Assembly (NCBI RefSeq): GCF_030382115.1
Contig: NZ_JAUDRJ010000003.1
Location: 3,326,323-3,372,942 of the forward strand
Reading direction: 5' to 3'
DNA from: Nostoc sp. GT001
GTDB taxonomy: Bacteria > Cyanobacteriota > Cyanobacteriia > Cyanobacteriales > Nostocaceae
DNA: 46,620 nucleotides
Each line of letters opens with the position of its first letter. Position 1 is the stretch's first letter. The notes beneath the pieces were generated by a model that searched no databases, had not been told where the DNA came from, and saw only the letters and a list, made by a program, of their open reading frames with translations. Below are positions 16,450 to 25,000 of the stretch, in pieces. The translations under genes were made by a program, and so were the position numbers.

Positions 16450-16947
16450 AAGCAAATAAAATATATATTTTTGTTTGAAGTATGATATCTGTGTCTAAAA
16501 TATTTTTATTATACAGCCAAATTCCGATAAAACTCTTGCATTGATCGTTAAAATAACTGTATTCTTTATATTGTTGAAAATTGTTTTTCACACAATCAAT
16601 AACAAAGCACAATTTCAGCACATCGCAAAAAACATTGACTAGGCAAATCGATAAATGTCGATATCAAACCAAAATCTATGTATGCTGTTGTCGCTGGCAT
16701 TATGAGTAACAGGAGCAACTCCCGAAATGAAAAATCAAATCTTTTGTTTATGTGTGTAGTGTAACAAGGAATTAAAAATTTTTTCTATTCCCTATCTCTT
16801 ACAGTCCATACCTAATTTGAATAGAGAAGAGTATTGGCTAAATTTTCAATCTTTTCATCTCTCTAATCGGGGCAAGAAATCTATTCTGTGCTGGCTGAGT
16901 TTGGGATTTCAAACCCATTTTATCAACGAATCAAGACCAGGAAAATT

Positions 16948-18009
16948 ATGACCTCTTTAGATCCTAATTTTTTTGACATCCCGGACAAAAGCCTAATCAT
17001 CATCGACCCAGCCGTTGATGACTATAAAAAGCTAAATGGCAACAACTTGGAAGTCATATTTAAAGACGTAGTAGATACAGAAGTAAGAACAGTAAATTCA
17101 GAAGCAGAAAAACTGCTGAAAGCTCCACCGAAGGAATTGTTAGCGCCTCCTGGTGATTTCAATCCTACATTACTACTGTTTTTTGCATCTGTGACAGTAC
17201 TGGTGTCATCTCATTGTGGTTACTGGCTTTGGCAATGGCCAGACTGGCTGTGTTTTAGTTTTAATATTATTGCTTTGCATTGTGCTGGAACAGTAATTCA
17301 TGATGCTTGTCACCAATCTGCCCACCGCAATCGAATCATTAATGCCATATTAGGGCATGGTAGCGCCCTGATGCTAGGGTTTGTTTTCCCAGTGTTTACA
17401 CGAGTACATTTGCAGCATCATGCTCATGTCAACGATCCCAAAGATGACCCAGATCATTTTGTTTCTACAGGTGGCCCGCTGTGGATGATTGCATTTCGAT
17501 TCTTGTCCCACGAGGTGTTTTTCTTTCGACGGCGACTGTGGCGCAAATATGAGCTATGGGAATGGTTAATTAGCCGCTCAATTGTTGTTGCAATTGTTTA
17601 TATCTCAGTTCAGTATCATTTTTTAATGTACGTTCTCAATTTTTGGGTTGTACCTTCTGGTATCGTAGGATTAATACTGGGCTTGTTTTTTGATTATTTG
17701 CCCCATCGTCCCTTTGTTGAACGCGATCGCTGGAAAAATGCTCGTGTATACCCTAGCCCAATTCTTAATATCCTAATTTTAGGCCAGAACTACCATTTAA
17801 TTCATCATTTATGGACTTGTATTCCCTGGTACAAATATCAGTCTACATACTATCTGATGAAGCCTTTATTAGATGAAAAAGGCTGTTATCAAACTTCAGG
17901 GTTACTACAAAAGAAAGACTTTTTAGAGTTTATTTACGATATCTTTGTAGGAATTCGCTTTTCTCATCAAAAAACTAAAAATCAAGATGAACCACAAAGT
18001 CGTAAATAA
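16948..18009 (+). CDS. crtR: Beta-carotene hydroxylase (diiron, fatty-acid-desaturase fold)
   Basis: The 353-residue membrane enzyme should hydroxylate the beta rings of carotenoids to give zeaxanthin-type products. The diiron histidine clusters are all present: HDACHQSAH near residues 124-132, HLQHHAH near 155-161, and HLIHH near 284-288 within GQNYHLIHHLW. Membrane spans lie around 70-115 and 205-250. Core segments match Synechocystis CrtR as I remember it (GHGSALMLGF, HVNDPKDDPDHFVSTGGPLW). ATG at 16948 is chosen because AGGA precedes it; a GTG at 16888 would add 20 residues. The first roughly 70 residues are longer and more divergent than in CrtR of unicellular strains. Confidence 0.88.
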   Translation: MTSLDPNFFDIPDKSLIIIDPAVDDYKKLNGNNLEVIFKDVVDTEVRTVNSEAEKLLKAPPKELLAPPGDFNPTLLLFFASVTVLVSSHCGYWLWQWPDWLCFSFNIIALHCAGTVIHDACHQSAHRNRIINAILGHGSALMLGFVFPVFTRVHLQHHAHVNDPKDDPDHFVSTGGPLWMIAFRFLSHEVFFFRRRLWRKYELWEWLISRSIVVAIVYISVQYHFLMYVLNFWVVPSGIVGLILGLFFDYLPHRPFVERDRWKNARVYPSPILNILILGQNYHLIHHLWTCIPWYKYQSTYYLMKPLLDEKGCYQTSGLLQKKDFLEFIYDIFVGIRFSHQKTKNQDEPQSRK

Positions 18010-18017
18010 GCATTCTA

Positions 18018-18056
18018 TCTCGTTCCCAGTCGGAGACTGGGAACGAGAGAAAACGA
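18018..18056. repeat. Perfect-type hairpin TCTCGTTCCCAGT/ACTGGGAACGAGA
   Basis: Arms of 13 bases (TCTCGTTCCCAGT and ACTGGGAACGAGA) flank a four-base loop directly after the crtR stop codon. Related hairpins occur at about 706-736 and 15598-15630. It may serve as a terminator or RNA end for crtR, though no T run follows, and it belongs to a dispersed intergenic repeat family. Confidence 0.6.
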
Positions 18057-18152
18057 GGAAAGTCTTATAAAGCTAGGTTTTTAGAACTTGTGTGTACACC
18101 GTAGGACAAAGCATCGGGGAGGGGCACAATAATTTTAGGAATTATAACTATT

Positions 18153-19079
18153 TTATTTTTTGTAAATCAAAAAAACTGAACCAATCGGTCCAAGGTTTTC
18201 TACATAAGTTTTCTGGTTGTAATACAATCCTGGAGACATACCTCCATCAAATAAAATCCCTTCTTGAATCTTACCTAAACAGTTATTGCTAGCAATACCT
18301 TCTAGGACATTATCAAACATATCTGGCAGTAACTCTTGATTAAGTTGAGATAATTCAATCTCTGAATTAGCTTTCAAGTCATTAACTAATAAGATTACAT
18401 AGCCTTGATTAGTGATAGCTGCTAGAGAGCGATTAGTTGCATTTTTACAAGCAAATTCTCCCAAATCTTGACAAATATCTTTAAACTTCCCCTGACGATA
18501 GAATCTGCCATTCCCGCCCACTAAATTGTAATTGAGAATATCATTTGTTCTTCTGCCAGCTTGAATAGTAGCCTGTCGCTGCCGGGGTGTACCTCCTGAT
18601 ACCCCAAAGGAAGAACGTTTATTTTTAAATGCTCCTGAATACTCTACGCCACGAGAAATATTTAAGCCTTGGGGTTTATCTTCAGTATCTATATAGTCCG
18701 CATTAATTGCAGCAATGGGTAGCTGTCCGTTTAACTTGGCATTCTCATCAGCAATGAGTTCACGAAACTGTTTTGCTACATATTCTTTACGCAGTTTACC
18801 TCTACTATCTTTGGCATAAAGTTTATGAGATAGACCAACATTAACTTTGAAATCTAATTCAGCTGATTTGGGATTAAAAATAATTACATTATTAATACCT
18901 TTAGGATTTTTTTTACCTTGATTATTGGTTTTAAAAAAATCAATACTGAACTTGGCATCTTTGCCAGGGCAACTTTTAGACGCTTTTGGGACTAAATTTG
19001 CTTCAATTTTTTGACAACCTGATAATAAGCTTGCACTGATTATCAAGATAAATAACAAAAATAATTTTTTTGTAGACAT
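18153..19079 (-). CDS. Phosphodiester glycosidase (NAGPA)-domain lipoprotein
   Basis: A 308-residue lipoprotein: the signal sequence ends in a lipobox LLSGC at residues 18-22, so the mature protein is lipid-anchored. The body matches the phosphodiester glycosidase domain related to the mammalian uncovering enzyme, with AAINADYID near residues 123-131, NYNLVGGNGRF near 184-194 and ILFDGGMSPGLYYN near the end. Family members cleave sugar-phosphodiester bonds or act on cell-surface glycans; the substrate here is unknown. The ATG follows an intrinsic terminator by only eight bases and lacks a Shine-Dalgarno sequence, so translation initiation or transcript origin is unusual. Confidence 0.8.
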   Translation of the reverse strand: MSTKKLFLLFILIISASLLSGCQKIEANLVPKASKSCPGKDAKFSIDFFKTNNQGKKNPKGINNVIIFNPKSAELDFKVNVGLSHKLYAKDSRGKLRKEYVAKQFRELIADENAKLNGQLPIAAINADYIDTEDKPQGLNISRGVEYSGAFKNKRSSFGVSGGTPRQRQATIQAGRRTNDILNYNLVGGNGRFYRQGKFKDICQDLGEFACKNATNRSLAAITNQGYVILLVNDLKANSEIELSQLNQELLPDMFDNVLEGIASNNCLGKIQEGILFDGGMSPGLYYNQKTYVENLGPIGSVFLIYKK

Positions 19080-19084
19080 AATAA

Positions 19085-19118
19085 TACAAAAAAAACCGCT
19101 ACAGAATTACTATAGCGG
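19085..19118 (-). terminator. Intrinsic terminator after the DUF4912 gene
   Basis: On the minus strand CCGCTATAG pairs with CTGTAGCGG (one wobble pair) around a TAATT loop, and eight T residues follow (19088-19095 on the plus strand are A). It lies 47 bases beyond the DUF4912 stop codon and immediately before the lipoprotein start codon at 19079, so it separates the two or attenuates the second. Confidence 0.85.
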
Positions 19119-19164
19119 GGAATAATTTAAAATTTCAGTCTGGAGTCAATCTCAGAGCCAAAAC

Positions 19165-20418
19165 TTAAGAGAACCATTCTAAAACAGCTTCTTCTTTGGT
19201 GTTAGTATTCCGAGATGGTGTCTCACGATTAAATTTCATCTGAATTGAGCGGGTTTGCTCACCATCAGCAGCTACAGCCATAATTGGGTAGTCAATTAAA
19301 CCATCCTGGAAGGACATCTGGAAGCGGAATGTTCCATCTGGATTCAGCTTAATTGGACGGCCACCAATGGTTACAGTCGCATCGGGTTCGGTTGCACCGT
19401 AGACTATCAACTCAGCATCGGCAATTAACCAGAACTTGCGCGGACGCACTGGTACGGCAGAAGCTGAGAAGCCAACACCTGACATTCCTGCACCGGAAGC
19501 GGTTAAGCCAGATACGGTAGGAGTTGCCCACATACCCACACCAGATGGGAAAATGTAGGAGCTAATGGCTTGTTCAGGACGCGCTGCACCTTGTTGGGAG
19601 CCGAAGATAGAACCAGCAACCCGTAGTGCTTCGGCAGATTCTGCTAAACCAAATATTTCGTCGTAGATGGGGTTGCCATTCACAGCATTACCAACATTGC
19701 CGTTGGCGGTAGCTGCAATCTTCTTGGCAGGAGGAACTAGTTCGTACTGAGTTTTGCCACGTAAATCTTCTTCAAAATTTACAGTGATGAAGACATCCTC
19801 AATCCAGTCAGAAGGATAGACAGGAGGAATGTGTACTCTACTAGAACGAGCTAGTACTAACCAACGACCATCAGCAGCACGATAGCCAATATCGATTGTA
19901 TAATCGCGATCGCTAACTGGAACTGGTATATACCATTCTCTAGCTAGTTCATCAGCGGGATATTCTTGAATACTATGTGGGCTTTGGTATTCGATATCGA
20001 TGTCGGTGACATCATAAATCCGTAGTGCTAGTTGTTGTCCGCCTTGCCGACGCAGTTCCTCTTTGTGTTCATTGGGAACATCCCAGTAAGTGTAAGCCCA
20101 CTGAGGATCGCGCGGTAAGAGTACAATCCGGCTTTCACCATAGCCAGAGGGCAAATCTGCCAGTCCTTCATCAACATCAGCTAAAGATCCGCCAGTACGA
20201 TCTTCCTGACCTAATTCAAACTTTGCAGCTTCCACGGTTTCTTGTGCCTCCAATGAACGAGATGGACTGAGTAAGGTTCTGCTACGCTGGACTTCTTGTA
20301 TTGATGCCAGTAGTTGTGATTTACGCATTCGGCTATAGCGAGAGATGCTATATTCGCTAGCAACTTTGCGTAGTTGGCGTAAAGTCATCTCCTCTAGTGG
20401 CGGGCGTTCTTTTGCCAT
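19165..20418 (-). CDS. DUF4912 protein with an N-terminal Rho-N/SAP-like domain
   Basis: The 417-residue protein begins with a short nucleic-acid-binding-like helix pair, residues 8-45 (EEMTLRQLRKVASEYSISRYSRMRKSQL split over two helices), of the kind found at the N-terminus of Rho. A DUF4912 domain follows at about 95-220 (RIVLLPRDPQWAYTYWDVP, YTIDIGYRAADGRWLVLARSS). A Gly/Ala/Ser-rich linker leads to a C-terminal beta-rich segment at about 325-400 (DAELIVYGATEPDATVTIGG). It is widespread in cyanobacteria with no assigned function. It ends in a strong terminator and is transcribed divergently from the small acidic protein gene. Confidence 0.82.
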   Translation of the reverse strand: MAKERPPLEEMTLRQLRKVASEYSISRYSRMRKSQLLASIQEVQRSRTLLSPSRSLEAQETVEAAKFELGQEDRTGGSLADVDEGLADLPSGYGESRIVLLPRDPQWAYTYWDVPNEHKEELRRQGGQQLALRIYDVTDIDIEYQSPHSIQEYPADELAREWYIPVPVSDRDYTIDIGYRAADGRWLVLARSSRVHIPPVYPSDWIEDVFITVNFEEDLRGKTQYELVPPAKKIAATANGNVGNAVNGNPIYDEIFGLAESAEALRVAGSIFGSQQGAARPEQAISSYIFPSGVGMWATPTVSGLTASGAGMSGVGFSASAVPVRPRKFWLIADAELIVYGATEPDATVTIGGRPIKLNPDGTFRFQMSFQDGLIDYPIMAVAADGEQTRSIQMKFNRETPSRNTNTKEEAVLEWFS

Positions 20419-21063
20419 TAATTTGGCCTCCAGTAGTTTAAGCGGTAAATGATTTCCCCTGGTTAAAGAATGCTATGTAAAATCTCATCCATTCCAGATG
20501 AATTTTTTATCCTGACTCCTGGTTTTGCCCAGTTTTTAAGTTTTTTAATCTGTTTTTAAATTGAGCTAACACCCTTTCAATTCCTTATTGTGCCAAAATT
20601 AGCATTTCTTTGGGATCGGAGGATTTTTATTTGTTAAGTCAATATTAACCACTAAGCATATCTAGGGATCAAGGGGTAAGAAGTAGGTTTTTTAGCTGTT
20701 TCACGAATTTATCAGCCCTTCTGGGATCTAATTGTCATGTTTTCATAACATTTTTGGTGATTTACACGTTAAGCAATAGCAAATATATCAAGCTTTCATG
20801 ACATTGCTCTTTTAGCTAACCAAAAATCACAATCTACAAACAAAGGAGTAGGATTCAAAGGGATTAGGCATTGAACCCACCACTAAATTCCTAGTTGGCC
20901 AATATCGATCGCAAACCAAAACGTGGGGCAAACTTAGTTAATCGTTACTTTAGCGATCGCCTTTCTTCCCACCGTTAGGTGAAATTAAGTCCCCAGATAG
21001 TGTGTACCCGACCATCGAAGAACTTAAGCTTGGCTTATAGGTTTAGGGTTTAGGGAAATAATT
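20419..21063. other. 645-bp divergent intergenic region
   Basis: No gene is apparent. The interval lies between divergent genes (DUF4912 to the left, small acidic protein to the right), so it should hold two promoters. Visible items are two HIP1-related sites near 20905 and 20954 and AT-rich DNA at 20560-20830. No strong hairpin, riboswitch or repeat was noticed. Confidence 0.5.
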
Positions 21064-21261
21064 ATGAATAAGGAAACAGTGCCTAGTCAGGCTGAAAAGT
21101 CTAATCCAGAAGGTGATGCGCCACAATTAAGTCCAGAGGTACTGGACAAAATCAAACACCCTGCGAGAATAGACGATGTTATTCGGGAGCAATCACCAGA
21201 AGAACGTAAAAGTAACCCAGCTTTAGTACCAGAAATGATTGACGATCCAACTGATGATTAA
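21064..21261 (+). CDS. Small acidic hypothetical protein, 65 residues
   Basis: The product is a highly charged, hydrophilic 65-residue protein with no cysteine, no aromatic residue and no membrane segment. Proline and acidic residues abound (EVLDKIKHPARIDDVIREQSPEE, ending EMIDDPTDD), suggesting an intrinsically disordered or helix-turn protein. Start at ATG after GGGAAATAATT. A clear terminator follows 33 bases after the stop, supporting a short monocistronic transcript. No function was recognised; similar short acidic proteins are conserved among filamentous cyanobacteria as far as I recall. Confidence 0.65.
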   Translation: MNKETVPSQAEKSNPEGDAPQLSPEVLDKIKHPARIDDVIREQSPEERKSNPALVPEMIDDPTDD

Positions 21262-21290
21262 TTGGGTTTGCGAAAGAGGAATCGAAAAGC

Positions 21291-21476
21291 TCAGATTCCC
21301 GACTTCTCTAAAAAGTCGGGAATTTTGGTATTTAGTTTTTCTTGATATATTTCTGGCGTATTGATGTTTAATAGCACAGTCATAGTCTCAAATTTGACTT
21401 GATGAATTACCGAATAAAATTCTTTGAGAACTTGACGTAAGGCTAAGTTTTCTTCACAAATATTTTGTAAGTGCAT
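21291..21476 (-). CDS. Doubtful short protein or gene remnant, 61 residues
   Basis: The frame reads MHLQNICEENLALRQVLKEF and continues with an amphipathic, plausible protein composition, ending PDFLEKSGI. However, an in-frame TGA directly precedes the ATG, no ribosome binding site is seen, and the last codons form part of the terminator hairpin of the neighbouring gene. It may be the 3' remnant of a longer gene or a chance frame. Confidence 0.25.
   Translation of the reverse strand: MHLQNICEENLALRQVLKEFYSVIHQVKFETMTVLLNINTPEIYQEKLNTKIPDFLEKSGI
21295..21330 (+). terminator. Intrinsic terminator after the small acidic protein
   Basis: An 11-bp perfect stem, ATTCCCGACTT (21295-21305) and AAGTCGGGAAT (21313-21323), with a seven-base loop is followed by TTTGGTATTTAGTTTTT. 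It stands about 33 bases downstream of the stop codon at 21261. Confidence 0.8.
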
Positions 21477-22037
21477 TCAACTAGTGTGTCGTAGACATTC
21501 GCATCGCGTTATTCGAGGATCTAAATCCAGCTTCAAGAAGTGACTTTCTACTCTACATTACTTGCAAATCTAAGATTAATTACCATCGTCATCTATACTA
21601 AGTTAGATTTTACAAAGATGAAATTTTATAACCAGAGTCGTATATACAGGTGCGATCGCAAAGTAATTTAATCATAAAATGTTACCTAATTTCTGAAAGA
21701 TAATATCCACACCAATTCTGTTGAAGACGCACATACAATTATAAATAATCTTCCTAATACCAGCAAAGTTTCCAAGTTTAAAAACCAACAAAACTAATGT
21801 CTGGTAATAAATTATTAATCGAAATCAATTCAGGAATTACGCGAAATTATGAAATAACATAAACACACCGTAAATGCGTCTTATTGACACAGCCTCTCCT
21901 AAAAAATACCAGCAGCTTGCCACAAAGTTCTTGCGTAAGTCCTGATATTGTGAAACCATAAATTGTAACTTGCGGATACAACTAACTAATTTGTCTCTAG
22001 CCTCACTCCAGAAAAATTACTGGTAGTACTAACAATC

Positions 22038-25000
22038 ATGACGCGATCGCCAAATTCAGAAAACAATCAGGAACCATCTAATCGTCGTCTGTGGCTCCTG
22101 CTTTTAGGACGTACCAGTTTGGCTCTGGGTGGGGTTTTACTAGTTGGAATTATAGTTGGTGCTTGGTGGGCTAGAAACTATGTATACAAAGATTTAGCAC
22201 CGTTAGTACAGCAAAATCTTGAGCAATTACTGGGGCGTCCGGTAAAAGTTGGGAACGTTGAACGTTTTTCGCTTTCTAGTCTGAGATTTAGCTCTCTATC
22301 GATACCAGCAACTCCCAGCGATCAAGATCGGGTGGTAGCAAAAGCTTTGGAGGTGCAGTTCTCGCCGCTGCAACTTCTTCTTACCCGAAAACTGGCATTA
22401 AATGTCACCTTAATTCAACCCAACGTCTACGTTCAACAGGATAAAGATGGTCGTTGGGTGACAGCCCAAGTTAAGGCTGGAGAGGGACAAAGCTTTATTC
22501 AAACTGAGTTGCAGTCACTTCAAATTCAAGATGGCAATATAGAATTGATGCCATTCGCTGCACCAACTAAACCCAAAGGCTCAGTAATATTAGATCGAGT
22601 TGGTGGGATTGCCCGATTTTCCGATCAAAATCAAAGAATCGGTTATGACTTCAATACTCAACTCACTAGGGGAGGGGCTGTTAAAATTGTTGGCGAAACC
22701 CAACTCAAAGCTCAACAAACTAACCTCCAGCTTTCAACACAAAATTTACAAGCATCTGATATCACTCGATTAATTCAGTTACCCATCGCGCTGCAAGCAG
22801 GGTATTTAAATGCTGACTTAGGGGTGCAGATTCCACCCAAACTTTCAGACATCGCAATTACGGGAACAGCTACAGCCAATCAAGTCACCGCTAAAATTCA
22901 AAATCTTCCTCAGTCGGTTTCTAATTTTAATGGGAAATTTTTATTTCAGGGTCAGACACTTACTTTAGATAATCTGAGTACAAACTTTGGCAAAGTTCCC
23001 ATTCTGGCTAATGGAACAATTAATAGTCAAACAGGTTTTAATGTTTCTGCTCAGATAAAACCTGTTACTGCGAAAAATATCTTAGATACCCTGAAAGTGA
23101 ATTCGTCAGTCCCGGCTAGTGGCGAAATTCAAGCAAATATTAAAATACTAGGCGCACTTCAGCAACCAGTCGTCAGTGGTACGGTAAGTAACACCAAACC
23201 GATTCAAGTCGATCGCGTTCAATTTAAAACCATCAACACTGATTTTCGCTTGAATGCATCTCAAACTGCATCTCAACTAACTGTCTCCAATCTAAAAATA
23301 GTCCCCGCAGCAGGTGGTCAAATTATCGGCGGTGGTCAAGCTAATCTAGGAACAAAAGATGGGGTAATATTTAATGCGCAAGCCGATGGGATATCAGGAG
23401 ATATACTAGCACGCAGCTATGGCGTTACTCTCCCGATCGCAGTGGGAAATGTTTCCGCAAAAGCTCAAATTTCTGGCTCACTTCGCAAACAGCCTTTAAA
23501 ACTTGATGTTTCCAATGTTCAGGTAACGCCGCCAGGCGGAGGACAAATCACCGCCAATGGTCAAATTCAATTGGCTCCCCAAGGTCAGGTAGGCGTAGAT
23601 ATTCAAGCTCAAGGTATCCCAGGAAATGCGATCGCTCAAGGTTACGGCGTTTCAACTCCAATTAATGTTGGTGGTATATCTGCGAACGCTAAAATTTCTG
23701 GTTCTCTGGGTACACCGTTAAATGTCAACGTTTCTCGCGTTCAAGCAAATCCAGATGTGGGAGGGCAAGTCACAGCTAGCGGACGAGTTCAGCTTGCACC
23801 CCAAGGTAGGGTGGCGTTGAATGTCCAAGCAAAAAATATACCAGGAGATGCGATCGCCAAAGCCTACAATTCCTCACCCTCCATCACCATTGGGAATGTC
23901 TCGGCAAATGCCGATATTTCCGGCACTCTGAGCAATCTGCAAACAGTCGCGCGGGTGCAAGCGCCAAGTGCCACCTATCCCACTACCGGACGAGTTGTTG
24001 TTACCAAACAAGGAGAGAATATCGTCTTTCCCGATGCGGTTGTGAACGTCGCAGGGGGGACAATCACAGCTCAAGGTCAACTTGCACAACAACGCTGGCA
24101 AGGATCAGTCAAAACTTCTCAAATTCAACTCAGCCGTTTTTCACCACAACTGCGAGGACGGCTGAATAGCAATATACAGCTAGCTGGCACAACCCAATCC
24201 TTCCAGCTTGCGGATATTCGCGCCGCCGGACAAATCAGCCTTCCCCAAGGAGTAGCGCAGCTGGCAAAACCGCTGACTGCAAGATTTCAGTGGAATGGAC
24301 AGCAGATTATCGTTGAAAACGCAAGTACCGCAGGATTTAATGCTAATGGTGCGATCGCTATTCAGTCTCCCCCAACTGGCGCACCCCAAATTACCGGATT
24401 TGATTTAAATGTACTGGCGCAGAATTTCAACTTACAAAATACTGGTTTTAAAGTTCCTGGGGACGTAGCAATAGCAGGACGACTTGATTTTAATGGAAAA
24501 GTTACAGGTACTCCAGATGTCCCCCAAGCTAATGGGAATATCCGACTGCGGAATTTCAATGTCAGTAACTTGGCATTTGACCCACTTTTAACCGGAAATG
24601 TGAATTTTCAAGGGGGACAAGGGGGAAGTCTACGATTAGCTGGGAAACAAGATCGGATTGCGCTTAACTTAGGTGCAGATTATCGTCCCACCTCATTTTT
24701 AGTTAAACGCGATGAGGCAGTTACTACAGGTAGAACTGAGGGAGATAACTTGATAATCAACGCCCAACAGTTTCCCATCGCTCTGGTTGGCGGCTTTTTA
24801 CCTAACAATCAATTGAAACCACTGGGCGGGCAACTATCGGGTAATTTAGTTGTCAATCTGAATAATTATGCCATTGCGGGAGATGTGGCGATCGCAGGGC
24901 CTCGTGTTGCCAGAGTTGCAGCCGATGAATTTCGCGGCAGCATCAATTATGCTGATGGTACGGCTAGCTTGGCTAATGGTCAATTGCGGATTGGCGATAG

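Larger units (their letters stand above)
16205..16947. other. 743-bp region between lprI-like gene and crtR
   Basis: The left third holds the structured block described at 16242-16446. The rest (16447-16947) is AT-rich, without a convincing open frame or clear repeat, and should contain the crtR promoter and leader. GTG at 16888 could extend crtR upstream, but a better start exists at 16948. No riboswitch was recognised. Confidence 0.5.
21262..22037. other. 776-bp gap before the TamB-like gene
   Basis: It contains the terminator at 21295-21330, a doubtful short reading frame on the minus strand (21291-21476), a fragment GTGTCGTAGACATTCGCATCGC near 21485 of common Nostoc repeat type, and AT-rich DNA from 21540 to 22000. 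The promoter of the TamB-like gene should lie at the right end. No riboswitch or large repeat was seen. Confidence 0.5.
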
